Below are positions 26,157-35,809 of a stretch of DNA of 64,000 nucleotides, piece by piece; positions within the stretch are counted from its first letter, which is position 1; the number at the start of each line of letters is the position of its first letter. A program made the position numbers and the translations under genes. Below the pieces are notes generated by a model. The model was not told the DNA's origin. It did not search any database and was given only the letters and a program-made list of their open reading frames with translations. The DNA is taken from positions 523,990 through 587,989 of the forward strand of contig NZ_VWSH01000001.1 in assembly GCF_008629695.1 (NCBI RefSeq), in the 5' to 3' direction. The DNA comes from Taibaiella lutea (GTDB lineage: Bacteria; Bacteroidota; Bacteroidia; Chitinophagales; Chitinophagaceae).

Positions 26157-27296
26157 TTATTGTTTTTCAAACACAGCAATAAACATACAATCTGCCTGAT
26201 TACCGATGCCGTCAATAATCTGAGTATGTTTTAAATCTAATGTTCCGGATTGTAACAATTGATTTACCACGTCTTCGTTTTCTTCCTGAAATACACTGCA
26301 GGTTATATAAGCCAGAAGGCCACCTTGTTTCACATATTTACTTGCATTTGACACAATAGGAAATTGAAGTTCTTTAAACTTCTGAAGCATCGCAGGTTTG
26401 TAAAAATGAAACTGTTCAGGCGTCCTTGCCCACGTACCGCTGCCGCTGCAAGGCACATCGCAGACAACCAGGTCAAACATCTGATCTCCTAATTTCTCTC
26501 TCAATGCATTTGCATCAGCACTGTTGACTTCCAATGATTTTACTTTTCCCAAACCATATTGTTTAAACCTTGTTTGTAAATTGTGGAGTATAGAAGCCCT
26601 GATATCTGAAACCGTCAGGTCAAATGCAGGTAATTTATCTTTCAGTAAAATGGATTTCCCTCCTGCACCGGAACATACATCCCAAGCCTTTACAGGATTG
26701 CTTTTTAACTGATTCAACAAAATATAAATACTTTGTTGCGAAGACCAGTCCTGCACAACATAATCTGCTTCATTCAATAAATTATCAATTGATTTTCCTG
26801 TCTGAATTTTCATGCAATCGGTTACATTCCCATACCAATCATTCATCACTTCAAAATCAATTTCATGCTGCTTCAGGTTCGCGACTACTTCATTTATTGA
26901 TTTTCTGATTCTGATAAAAAGCTGTGGTTGCTGCCACAAAGAATGCAACCATTCTTCGCTTGAAAGACCTTGAGAAATATTGAAAGTAATATTTGGCTGA
27001 AAAAAAGGCTTAACAGTACTTTCAGTAATGTTAAATTCATGCAGCGCCTTTGCTAAAAAAGCGTTCTTGCTCTTACAAAGATGGTAACCTAAAGCAATAA
27101 CATGCATGTTATTAACAGAACCATCAAAAAAATTGCGGCACCTGAAATAAATAAATGTAGCTTCAGACAGGGCTCTCCTGTCTCTTGAGCCTAATTTCGG
27201 ATATGCTTTAAAATATTGGCGCAGGAATAAGGACAAAGGCAACTGGCCTTCGTAAGTATCTAAAATCCTTTGAACATGCTGAATGAAAAAGGTCAT
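26157..27296 (-). CDS. RsmB/NSUN-family RNA 5-methylcytosine methyltransferase
   Basis: The 379-residue protein carries the RsmB (Fmu/Sun) catalytic domain. The SAM site is AWDVCSGAGGKSILLKD (about residues 204-220). The nucleophile/base pair is Cys283 (VCDVPCSGSGTWARTPE) and Cys333 (LAYITCSVFQEENE), as in NOL1/NOP2 enzymes. The N-terminal ~150 residues are a helical NusB-like part, shortened and without an obvious PUA. It probably methylates cytosine in 16S rRNA, as RsmB does at C967, but another target is possible. The 3' end lies 3 bases from the convergent subtilase gene. Confidence 0.88.
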   Translation of the reverse strand: MTFFIQHVQRILDTYEGQLPLSLFLRQYFKAYPKLGSRDRRALSEATFIYFRCRNFFDGSVNNMHVIALGYHLCKSKNAFLAKALHEFNITESTVKPFFQPNITFNISQGLSSEEWLHSLWQQPQLFIRIRKSINEVVANLKQHEIDFEVMNDWYGNVTDCMKIQTGKSIDNLLNEADYVVQDWSSQQSIYILLNQLKSNPVKAWDVCSGAGGKSILLKDKLPAFDLTVSDIRASILHNLQTRFKQYGLGKVKSLEVNSADANALREKLGDQMFDLVVCDVPCSGSGTWARTPEQFHFYKPAMLQKFKELQFPIVSNASKYVKQGGLLAYITCSVFQEENEDVVNQLLQSGTLDLKHTQIIDGIGNQADCMFIAVFEKQ

Positions 27297-27433
27297 TATG
27301 TATAAAATCTATGAAAACAATCGAGAAAAACGATAAAGTTTCTATCTCATTGAATGATAATTGAATACTGCAAATTTCGGCATTTAAAACCGTAATCAGC
27401 CTCCTTTTCTTTAATCTTCCCATGAAACCTTTC

Positions 27434-27441
27434 TACCTTTG
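27434..27441 (+). promoter_or_regulatory. -7 box for the HdeD-like gene
   Basis: TACCTTTG matches TAnnTTTG exactly and lies 33 bases before the ATG at 27475. It excludes an in-frame start at 27439 that would lie inside the promoter box. Confidence 0.55.
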
Positions 27442-27474
27442 AATTGTTTTATTGTTAACCAAAATTTTCAGATC

Positions 27475-28047
27475 ATGGACTATACAATTCAAAAATCCGA
27501 ACAAAACACAAGACAAAATAACCTGTTAGTTGCCAAAGGCTCTTTAGCTATCGTCTGGGGTATTGCAGCATTGATATGTTCTTATTTCATACCTATGTTT
27601 CTGATTGTTTCATTTGGTATATTAAATTTTGTTGCAGCCGGGTTGACTTTGCTTTATGCTTATAACAATAGGCATCTGGAAATTGCGCATCAATGGCTGT
27701 TGTTAGAAGGGCTTATTGAATTAGCCGCAGGTTTCATATTTACATTTATTGTTAAAGATGCACATCAATTCATTTCTTACATGAGTTTTGGCATTGTATT
27801 CATCATTACGTTACAGTTTATTTACGGTTATGCGCTTATCCTTAAAGGTAAATTCAGCGCGCAAAATATGATGATGCGTTTTGCCAGCGTTACGGCAGGT
27901 ACCATTATTTCCGTTGCTTTGATGGCTAATGTATTTACAGTCGGTGTATCGCTTATTGTAGTCGGTTTATTTTCGATTCTTTATGGCGCACTCAATATGC
28001 AATTTGCCACTAAGCTCAGAAATGTAGTAATGGGACACGTAGAATAA
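27475..28047 (+). CDS. HdeD-like (DUF308) six-span membrane protein
   Basis: The 190-residue protein has a polar N-terminus and six hydrophobic segments, including GSLAIVWGIAALICSYFIP, LIVSFGILNFVAAGLTLLYA and TVGVSLIVVGLFSILYGALN. Paired spans with GI(x)-G motifs are typical of the HdeD/DUF308 family, linked in other bacteria to acid or stress tolerance. The start at 27475 is set by the promoter box at 27434-27441. It is a single-gene unit flanked by a hairpin at 28071-28102. Function here is unknown. Confidence 0.8.
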   Translation: MDYTIQKSEQNTRQNNLLVAKGSLAIVWGIAALICSYFIPMFLIVSFGILNFVAAGLTLLYAYNNRHLEIAHQWLLLEGLIELAAGFIFTFIVKDAHQFISYMSFGIVFIITLQFIYGYALILKGKFSAQNMMMRFASVTAGTIISVALMANVFTVGVSLIVVGLFSILYGALNMQFATKLRNVVMGHVE

Positions 28048-28070
28048 ATTTCTTTTATAGTTTTCATTTC

Positions 28071-28102
28071 AAAGCCTTGAACACTTATGTGCTCAAGGCT
28101 TT
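28071..28102 (+). terminator. Terminator after the HdeD-like gene
   Basis: AAAGCCTTGA (28071-28080) pairs with TCAAGGCTTT (28093-28102); an inner CAC/GTG adds pairs across the loop. TTCTTAATTTG follows. Confidence 0.75.
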
Positions 28103-28174
28103 TCTTAATTTGTAAGTCTATTATGTTTCAGCCTTTCGGGTGTCTCAAATGGTATATTGTTCCTTGTTGAGATT

Positions 28175-30538
28175 TTAGAAAGGATAACCTATTGCAAGAT
28201 TAAACATCAGGTTTTCCCTGCGCCAATCCGGATCTCCGAATCTTATATCATTAAACCGCCAACGTTCTCCTTCAGGATACCAAGGCTTACGGACAGGGAA
28301 TGCGAAATCGAGACGCAATAATAATATAGAGAAATCGAACCTTAAACCGAGTCCCACATCGCCGGCAAGTTCTTTATAGAAGTTCTTTGAGAAAGTACCT
28401 CCGGGGAAATCTTTTTGATCTCTCAAATACCAGATATTTCCTGCGTCCGCAAAAAGGCCGCCTTCAATAATGCTGTATAATTTGTGTCTGTATTCAATGC
28501 TGAATTCCGTTTTAATATCTCCTAAAGCTTCTATAATAGGCTTTCCCCCGTCATCTATTGCATCTCTGTAATTATAAGTACCTGGTCCGACAAGTCTTGA
28601 AGGAAAACCTCTCAAACTGCTGCTACCACCGCTGAAGAATTGTTTGACATTAGGAAGAGTACTTGAATTTCCATAAGTGTATCCAAAACCTAATATTGTA
28701 TGGGCCGCAAAACTTGATTTTGGCGTCAGCGTTCTGTAATACCTGAAATCCAACTGTGTCTTGATGTATTGCGCATAATTGCTGCCGAATATTTTTTGCG
28801 GATTTTCCGGTGATGCTTTCTGAGCTATACCTACAATATTCCCTGACAAATCTATCAATCCATCGAAATAGAAATTATTTTTCCTTTTTACACCATCAGC
28901 CTGCGAGTTATAGGTAAATTCATAAGTAGGACCGAAAATAAGTCCGTTATAAAAGAGATTGGTCAGATTAAAATTACCTGCCTGAGAAGCATCAATCGTA
29001 TCTGTCTGAACCAACGTAATATTTATCGGGAATAGCTTATGGTCTTTGCGGATATCTTCTTTCCAGTTGTAACCGTAACCAACATTGAATGAATGTATCT
29101 GATAATAACCTGAACGTAATGAATATTCATAACCTGCATTAATCAATGTTCTAGGAATATACATCCCGGAAGGTTTCACCTCCACAAAAGGGATGATAAA
29201 TCTGGGGACATTCAAAGTTGTCTGCAAAGACACTGTATATTCATTAGGTCGCTGGGATATACCGCCATATTGCGCTTCAAAGCTTCCGGACAATTTGATT
29301 GTAAGTAATTCTGCACCCCTGAAAAGATTTTTATTCTTCCACCCTATTGTTCCTCTCACACCTCCTCTGCTGTCATTTTGCGTAAAACCGCCAAACTCTC
29401 CGTTGAATGATTTCTTGGCATAAGGCGTCAATAAATAATCAACATTTAAAAGATCGACATTAGTATCTTTTACCGGTGTAAATTCATTCTTTACAAACTT
29501 AAATGCTCCTAAAGTAACCAAACGGTTTAAGGCAATATTCTGATCTTTTTTATTGTAGTATTCCCCCGGAGAGAATTGCATGGCCTGATAAAAAACATAT
29601 GGCCTGTAAGTGTGGTTTCTGTCAATAACCTGAAAATCGTCAAACTTAACAGTATCAGCAGAAGAGGCTTCTCTCCTGCGACTACCAAAGGTTACGGCAG
29701 AATCTTTACTCTGATTACTCCCTGCCCTGCTTTTATTGCTTAACCTGTAATTAGGATATACAGAAACTGTATTGATACGATATTGCCTGTAAGCATTTGC
29801 CGGAATTTCGTTGTATTTTACTTTTACGGTAAGATCAACCTGATTATTACCGATACCGGTATCTGCCACAACTATTAAATAATCAGGTGAAAAATAATAA
29901 TAACCCTGATTCTTTAAAACGTAATCAATCCTCAAACGTTCGTCTATAGCAGCCTGCAGGCTATAAGGATCACCAGGTTTCAATAATGTCTTGTCTTGTG
30001 TGCTGAGGATATCTCTTCCTAAAGCCGAGGTATCATTTTGCTCGAAACGAACATTTCTCAGATAAGTTCTGGGACCGGTGGTAATTTCAAATTTTGCAGT
30101 ACTTTTTTTCTTTTTTACATCAAGAAATCCGGAAGATTCTGCTGTAAAAAAACCATAATTCTGCATGATATTCTGCAATACTTTATTATTGCCGTTAATG
30201 CTTACATCACTGCCCAACACAGGCGGTTCTCCTATCTTGTTGCGCAGCCAGTTTCTAAGACCTGTTTCTTTTTTGGGGACGCCTGCAATATTATACAATG
30301 TCAATTTAACTCTGATGCCCAGAATAGTTGAATTCGGTTTAGGCCTTACCGCTTCTTCCAGTTGTGCCTGAAAATTTTTCTTTTCCGCAGCCGTAGTGAA
30401 AGTATCAATAATCTTTACATCGGGACCGAGATACAACGATTCTTTATCTGACAAATAGCGTGCATTGCTGCAAGCCATAGCCGTCAGCACTATTGAAATT
30501 AAAAAAGCAACATGATATGTTTTGAATTGTTTCAGCAT
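28175..30538 (-). CDS. tamL: TamL, lipoprotein form of the TamA/BamA outer-membrane insertase
   Basis: The start at 30538 gives 787 residues (MLKQFKTYHVAFLISIVLTA), with a lipidation Cys in AMACSNARYLS. The first ~400 residues hold POTRA-like modules (TGPRTYLRNVRFEQND is a typical strand). The C-terminal ~390 form an Omp85-type 16-strand barrel with SLRGFPSRLVGPGTYNYRDA (the RGF motif of the L6 loop) and a final Phe (NLAIGYPF). TamL is the Bacteroidota variant of TamA that carries a lipid anchor. It lies 38 bases behind tamB on the same strand and should work with it to insert or transport outer-membrane components. Assignment is by architecture and operon; the lipobox is loose. Confidence 0.85.
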   Translation of the reverse strand: MLKQFKTYHVAFLISIVLTAMACSNARYLSDKESLYLGPDVKIIDTFTTAAEKKNFQAQLEEAVRPKPNSTILGIRVKLTLYNIAGVPKKETGLRNWLRNKIGEPPVLGSDVSINGNNKVLQNIMQNYGFFTAESSGFLDVKKKKSTAKFEITTGPRTYLRNVRFEQNDTSALGRDILSTQDKTLLKPGDPYSLQAAIDERLRIDYVLKNQGYYYFSPDYLIVVADTGIGNNQVDLTVKVKYNEIPANAYRQYRINTVSVYPNYRLSNKSRAGSNQSKDSAVTFGSRRREASSADTVKFDDFQVIDRNHTYRPYVFYQAMQFSPGEYYNKKDQNIALNRLVTLGAFKFVKNEFTPVKDTNVDLLNVDYLLTPYAKKSFNGEFGGFTQNDSRGGVRGTIGWKNKNLFRGAELLTIKLSGSFEAQYGGISQRPNEYTVSLQTTLNVPRFIIPFVEVKPSGMYIPRTLINAGYEYSLRSGYYQIHSFNVGYGYNWKEDIRKDHKLFPINITLVQTDTIDASQAGNFNLTNLFYNGLIFGPTYEFTYNSQADGVKRKNNFYFDGLIDLSGNIVGIAQKASPENPQKIFGSNYAQYIKTQLDFRYYRTLTPKSSFAAHTILGFGYTYGNSSTLPNVKQFFSGGSSSLRGFPSRLVGPGTYNYRDAIDDGGKPIIEALGDIKTEFSIEYRHKLYSIIEGGLFADAGNIWYLRDQKDFPGGTFSKNFYKELAGDVGLGLRFDFSILLLRLDFAFPVRKPWYPEGERWRFNDIRFGDPDWRRENLMFNLAIGYPF

Positions 30539-30576
30539 CGCAATATTCCGGTTAATCAATTTCAGACACAAAATGA

Positions 30577-33500
30577 TTAATCTGTCTTTTCGTTTTTAGG
30601 ATTAGCTAAATTTTCTGTTTCTTCTTTTTTGGCTGCATCTTTATCCGGTTGTTCCTGACTTCTCTGGCGCTGTTTGGTTCTGTTTCTGAAAATGTATTTA
30701 AACTTATTATACTCCAACACAACTCTGAAACTTATACCTGTTTCGATAACATAACCATCTATGATATTTTGCAGCTGATTTATCCTGTAACCTCTGATCA
30801 TATATTTACCATCTTTTGTAAGTTGGTAATCGGCAGAAAGGTTACCCGGTATAAGGCTGCTTTGCTGGCTTTGAGCCTGTGGCCCCTCCAACTGAAAATC
30901 ATTACCTACAGTTACATTCAATCTGTCAGAAAATAATCTTTTAGATGCGGAAATACTTAAATCAGATCTTGTTTGCTGCGTGCCTGTGGAATAGTCTTCG
31001 GAAGACTGAAGATCTACATTCAACTCTACTCCTTTCACCAACTGTCCTGCAAGATTGTTTAACTGGTCACTCAAAAATCTGCTTGCGCTTTGACGGGCAG
31101 CATATTCCAATCCGCCGCCACCGCTCGACGCAAATGGATCATCGGCAACAAATCTTCCTAAAATCAATACTGCAAACACTTGTTTGTTTAATGTGGAAGG
31201 ATCGTTTCTTATTTCTGTCAACTTACGTTGCACCTGATCTGTAACGCTCGAACTTGCAGTATTAGTTGTGGTTTCAGGAAGCACTATATCAAATGAGATA
31301 TCGGGCTTCAATACTTTTCCTTTTAATTTCAATAAGACCTGAAAAGGCAACCTTTGCCTGTACAGATTCAGATCCTGCTGATCCACTTGTTTCTCAACTA
31401 ATTCGTAAGGAGCAATCTTAGAATCATAAACCGCTGTAATATCCACTTCAGCATCCATCGGATCGCCGGATAACGCAATGGTGCTTCCCGACTGGATTCT
31501 GAATTTCTTTTTTATGAAATTATAATGTAACTCATAATAACCGTCTTCCAGCTGATAAGTACCTGTAAGCCCGACAGCGCCATCCGGCCCTATTTCTGTA
31601 TTCAGGCTTGCTTCTCCTTTTACCTGAAGATTATCACCTGTTACCGGATCTATAACTACATTGAAAATGGCATTTTTTTCAATGCCTACATTCACATTCA
31701 ACTGGCTACTTCTGCTTACGCGAATATTACGTCGTGATACAATCAGAGATGAATCGACAGTAAAAGTATCTCTGCTGTCAATAAACTTGACAATACCTTC
31801 AGAGGCCTGTACTCCCGGGCCTTCATCCAGCATTGCATAGGTAATATTGGTACTGTCATGAATTTGCAATTGCCCTTCTACGCTTGGTGCAGTTGCTAAA
31901 CCTTTTACGGTCAAATCGGTACTGACAAGCAATTTCCCGTAAAACAGGTCATAATCTTTTTTTGTTGAATTAACGGCCAGCCATTTGTCCGCATTAACAT
32001 TCAAGTTAAGGAAAAACCTTGACCAGCTTCTTGTCTTTGCAGTACCATCAATGACAAGTTTATGTTTCTTTGCATCATAAATAGTGAAATTATTAAAGGT
32101 TATTCCGGTTTTGTCAAAAAGGATTTTTTCCGACGGCATGGAATACGGCGTATTAAGCATGCTTACTGTCGTAGTAAGATTATCGGTTTGTAATTCACCC
32201 GCTATCTTCGGTCTGTTTGTTGTTCCGGAAATATCGAGCTGCCCTTTTATGGAGCCGCTGCTATTTTTTATCGAGCCGAATGTAAGCCCTTCGAGGCTCT
32301 TTAAGTACAATGCTTTTGCATCAAGCTTTATTTTGAATTCATTACTGTCCACCGGTTTTAGATAATAATCGCCGCTTACAGTCACATCATTCTGATTGCC
32401 TGTCAGTTTCAATAAGAAATTATAAAAATCGGGCCCGGAATTACTTGCGGTCAAATCAAGATTTCCAACAGGAATATTATAGGCTTTCAAATCATGAATG
32501 GCTGCTTTGGCATAGATGTCAGGGAAAGAATCTCTGTTAAATTCCATTTCAATATTTGCATCTAATTTACCATCAGCAAGAAGCGTATCCTTACTGATCA
32601 TCCTTGTCAGATTAGACAGCGAAAAATTATGGATATTAAACTGGAAAGGCGATCCGAATTGAGGCTGCTGGCTATTGGCAGAAATGGATTCATCTCCTTT
32701 ACTCATTAAAAAATCTCTTACATAAAACCCACCGGAACCGAATACCAGTCGATTGGCCGGATTTACATCCCATCTGTCATAGTTCAGAATAATTCCCTTA
32801 AACAAACGCACATAAGTAAAGCTGGAATCATTTTTCAAATCTTTATTCATAGCGGCTCCTATAGCAAACTGATTTTTACCGAGAGAATCGTTCAGAACAA
32901 TACGTGCATATATACTATCGTTTCTAAGGCTACCTCCTATTCTCGGATACCATAACTGGTAATTTCCGGATGCAATACGTTTAGTAGAAATACTGTATTT
33001 CATAGTGTCGCCAACCTCGTAAACCTTAACCACACCGCTATCCAATCTATCGGTACCATTAATTAACCGCGGTATAAAAGCAAAAACACTGAATGTGTCA
33101 GGACGCACTACGGCAGCCAGCTTTATGGTATCGAATCTCTTTAATTGAGGAAGCCATGTTCTGAGAATCGGCTGATAAACAGCCTTGGCATTTATGCTGA
33201 AATCATAGTTCTCCGGGCTTTTGAATGTGCTGTCGGCAATTTTATAATGTGCATTTACATGCGCTAAAAACGCATTACCCGTTTGGGTTAGGGGCACACG
33301 CCCATTCATATTGAGATGCAGTACATTCGCGATATTCATATAAATATCCTGACTGTCAGCAACAGGCGTAGAACGTATGTAAATACTGTCCGGACTCAAT
33401 TGATAACCCGCCATTTTCAGGATAGGATTATCGATGGTCAGTAAACCGGAAGGATAATCGGGGTTCAGGCTCTCAAAATCAGCATGCAGATTACCTTTGA

Positions 33501-35634
33501 AACGCATGGTATCGCTGTACAAATTCAACGCCTGCAAATCAAGGTTTTCAATATTCAAATCACCAAACAGCGAAGGATATTTGTTTCCCAGGTTTGCAAA
33601 AGCGTCAATGGTCAGATCCAGATTGGGATCTGTTGAATTACCTTTTACGGTCGCTACTTTATCCTGAACACCACCTGCCAGATGAATGTTGTTGTAATTA
33701 TAACCCATCGACCACAACGACTGAACATTGACAGCAAATGTGTTATTCATTTTATTGATATCAAAGCTTGTTCCATCTGCTTTACCATCCAAGGTAACTT
33801 TACCCACAACCGAATCCTGACGGAGTATTTTACCTATGTTCAATTCTTTGGTGGAAAAAACAACATTGTACTTCTCTTTTCCTTCGCCCGGCGACATCAT
33901 AACGGTTCCGGCAACAGTTGCATCGCCATCTGATGTCTGAATTTTCAAATCAGGATTGTAATCCAGCGTTGTCCCCGAAATATGGCCGTTCACCATAAAC
34001 CATTCCGGTACATTCACAAGCATTTTTACACTATCTGTCAGGAAAGGTTCAATATCTTTATAGGTGCTTCTTAATCTAAGGATGTTAAGATTGTAATTCA
34101 GCTTGTTTTGATCAGGAAGACCATTCAATCTGCCATTCAGCAATATATCTGTTCCACGTAGACCTCTCGCAGCAAAGTTTTGAATCTGCAATGCATTCAG
34201 ATAGCCATTCAGCTTTGCAGCTATATTGAATTGCTCTGTGCTGTAAGCGGCCAACATCTTCTTTTGTTCCGGTTGTAAAAACAACATCACATCTTTCATA
34301 CTGACTTTGCTTTTCTCAACATCAATATTCAAATGCAATTTGTTCATATCCTTTTGAACAGCTGCGATAGAAGGATATTTTACATCCAGTAAATGTTGCA
34401 GTTCCGTTCCGGGTGTCAATAAATAAAGATTATTCAACAAAGCCCCCCGATTGCAATAAAGAAAATCGGTCCTGAATTCTATAATATTAAGCCCGCTCTT
34501 CTCATTAAGGGCGGCATGCCTCACTTTACCGCTAATCGTATCCGAACTATATAAAATCCCGTCGGCATTAAATGAAAATCCCTGAATGTTCAAATGGCTG
34601 TAATCCATACCGGAGGTTATTCGCGGTGCTGCATTATCATCGTAAATAAAACCGATTTTATTAAGCATCAATTTGCCGGCGTTCACTCTCCAGTGGTAGA
34701 CAACAGATGTATCAACCAATTCTTCTTTAACTACAGTTTTGATGGTAGTTTTCGGCTTTCCAAAAGCAAGGGTTGATTGTACCTTTTCAATCTGAAGCGC
34801 ATTTAAATCGGCAACCTGATCCAATAAACCAAACTGTTTGATGTCGGCATTCAAACTGCCCAGATTGATGCCGAAGAAAGTAGAATCCTGCTTACCTAAA
34901 AACGAAAACTGAATATTATCCAGATGAACTTTATCGGCTGTCAAACGAAAATCAGCCGGGGCGCTCGTATCTTTAGGAGGAGGAGGCAGATAAGAAGTAT
35001 CGGTAGCAAAATAACTTTTCAACTGACTAACAGAAAATTCGTTCAGTTCAAACTTCATTTTATCAAGGTCCAGCTTTTTTATACGAAGCAAAAGGCTGCC
35101 AAGATTCATCGAAAAGTAAGTACCTCCTGTTTCGTCATTGTATATTAAACGAATTTTCTTCAGTGCAACTTTTCCGATATTAATATCCATCGGCTTGGAT
35201 GCAGCGGTATCAGGCGCGCTTTGTGCCGTATCATTACCGGCAAAAGCTTTTATTATAAATTCGTAGTTGAAAACCGTATCCGGTTTACTCCTGTAAATAT
35301 TTGCGTTGACGCCTTCCAGCAAAATATTATCAACCGATATCTTGCCTTTGACCAAAGCCCACATATCAAGATTAATGGCAAGCTTATCTACATTCAGCAA
35401 AGTATCTTTTTTCAAATCGCGTATAAAAACGCCACCTAAAGAAACCTTATCGGGAATAGAATAATCAAATGCGTCAATCCTTACTTCAGTGTGCAGCTTA
35501 TTTTGCAAATAACTGACAGCCTGTTTCCGTACAAATGACTTTCCCCATGGCGTTTGAAGAAACACCACAATTAAAATCAGCAGCAACAAAATACTGCCTA
35601 TAATGTACAAGAGAATTTTAAAAAATTTACGCAT
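30577..35634 (-). CDS. tamB: TamB-like inner-membrane/periplasm-spanning protein
   Basis: The 1685-residue protein starts with an uncleaved membrane anchor (KILLYIIGSILLLLILIVVF) and an AsmA-like beginning (TPWGKSFVRKQAVSYLQ, then KVSLGGVFIRDLKKDTLL). The long middle is beta-rich and repetitive, as in TamB's lipid-channel-like beta taco. The C-terminal ~350 residues are the TamB (DUF490) domain, with VFAVLILGRFVADDPFASSG, RSDLSISASKRL and an end rich in charged residues. Length exceeds E. coli TamB (about 1260). It is the first gene of a two-gene unit with tamL. The complex bridges the envelope and is proposed in other bacteria to shuttle phospholipid or assemble outer-membrane proteins. Confidence 0.88.
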   Translation of the reverse strand: MRKFFKILLYIIGSILLLLILIVVFLQTPWGKSFVRKQAVSYLQNKLHTEVRIDAFDYSIPDKVSLGGVFIRDLKKDTLLNVDKLAINLDMWALVKGKISVDNILLEGVNANIYRSKPDTVFNYEFIIKAFAGNDTAQSAPDTAASKPMDINIGKVALKKIRLIYNDETGGTYFSMNLGSLLLRIKKLDLDKMKFELNEFSVSQLKSYFATDTSYLPPPPKDTSAPADFRLTADKVHLDNIQFSFLGKQDSTFFGINLGSLNADIKQFGLLDQVADLNALQIEKVQSTLAFGKPKTTIKTVVKEELVDTSVVYHWRVNAGKLMLNKIGFIYDDNAAPRITSGMDYSHLNIQGFSFNADGILYSSDTISGKVRHAALNEKSGLNIIEFRTDFLYCNRGALLNNLYLLTPGTELQHLLDVKYPSIAAVQKDMNKLHLNIDVEKSKVSMKDVMLFLQPEQKKMLAAYSTEQFNIAAKLNGYLNALQIQNFAARGLRGTDILLNGRLNGLPDQNKLNYNLNILRLRSTYKDIEPFLTDSVKMLVNVPEWFMVNGHISGTTLDYNPDLKIQTSDGDATVAGTVMMSPGEGKEKYNVVFSTKELNIGKILRQDSVVGKVTLDGKADGTSFDINKMNNTFAVNVQSLWSMGYNYNNIHLAGGVQDKVATVKGNSTDPNLDLTIDAFANLGNKYPSLFGDLNIENLDLQALNLYSDTMRFKGNLHADFESLNPDYPSGLLTIDNPILKMAGYQLSPDSIYIRSTPVADSQDIYMNIANVLHLNMNGRVPLTQTGNAFLAHVNAHYKIADSTFKSPENYDFSINAKAVYQPILRTWLPQLKRFDTIKLAAVVRPDTFSVFAFIPRLINGTDRLDSGVVKVYEVGDTMKYSISTKRIASGNYQLWYPRIGGSLRNDSIYARIVLNDSLGKNQFAIGAAMNKDLKNDSSFTYVRLFKGIILNYDRWDVNPANRLVFGSGGFYVRDFLMSKGDESISANSQQPQFGSPFQFNIHNFSLSNLTRMISKDTLLADGKLDANIEMEFNRDSFPDIYAKAAIHDLKAYNIPVGNLDLTASNSGPDFYNFLLKLTGNQNDVTVSGDYYLKPVDSNEFKIKLDAKALYLKSLEGLTFGSIKNSSGSIKGQLDISGTTNRPKIAGELQTDNLTTTVSMLNTPYSMPSEKILFDKTGITFNNFTIYDAKKHKLVIDGTAKTRSWSRFFLNLNVNADKWLAVNSTKKDYDLFYGKLLVSTDLTVKGLATAPSVEGQLQIHDSTNITYAMLDEGPGVQASEGIVKFIDSRDTFTVDSSLIVSRRNIRVSRSSQLNVNVGIEKNAIFNVVIDPVTGDNLQVKGEASLNTEIGPDGAVGLTGTYQLEDGYYELHYNFIKKKFRIQSGSTIALSGDPMDAEVDITAVYDSKIAPYELVEKQVDQQDLNLYRQRLPFQVLLKLKGKVLKPDISFDIVLPETTTNTASSSVTDQVQRKLTEIRNDPSTLNKQVFAVLILGRFVADDPFASSGGGGLEYAARQSASRFLSDQLNNLAGQLVKGVELNVDLQSSEDYSTGTQQTRSDLSISASKRLFSDRLNVTVGNDFQLEGPQAQSQQSSLIPGNLSADYQLTKDGKYMIRGYRINQLQNIIDGYVIETGISFRVVLEYNKFKYIFRNRTKQRQRSQEQPDKDAAKKEETENLANPKNEKTD

Positions 35635-35809
35635 CCAATTTTTTCAGGAAATGTCTATGCTCAAAAATGGCAATAAAATTTGATCCCGGATAATTATTTT
35701 ATTTTCAATTACATGAGCCTGTCCGGGGACATACTAATATAACTATTCTACAATTACAAAACAAAGATTAAATAAAAAGCCGGAACTTTTCCCGACTTCA
35801 TAATTACAT

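Noticed and set aside
30649-35439. Several open frames opposite the tamB gene
   Set aside because: All lie antisense to a clear full-length TamB, with shadow-type amino acid content and no start signals.
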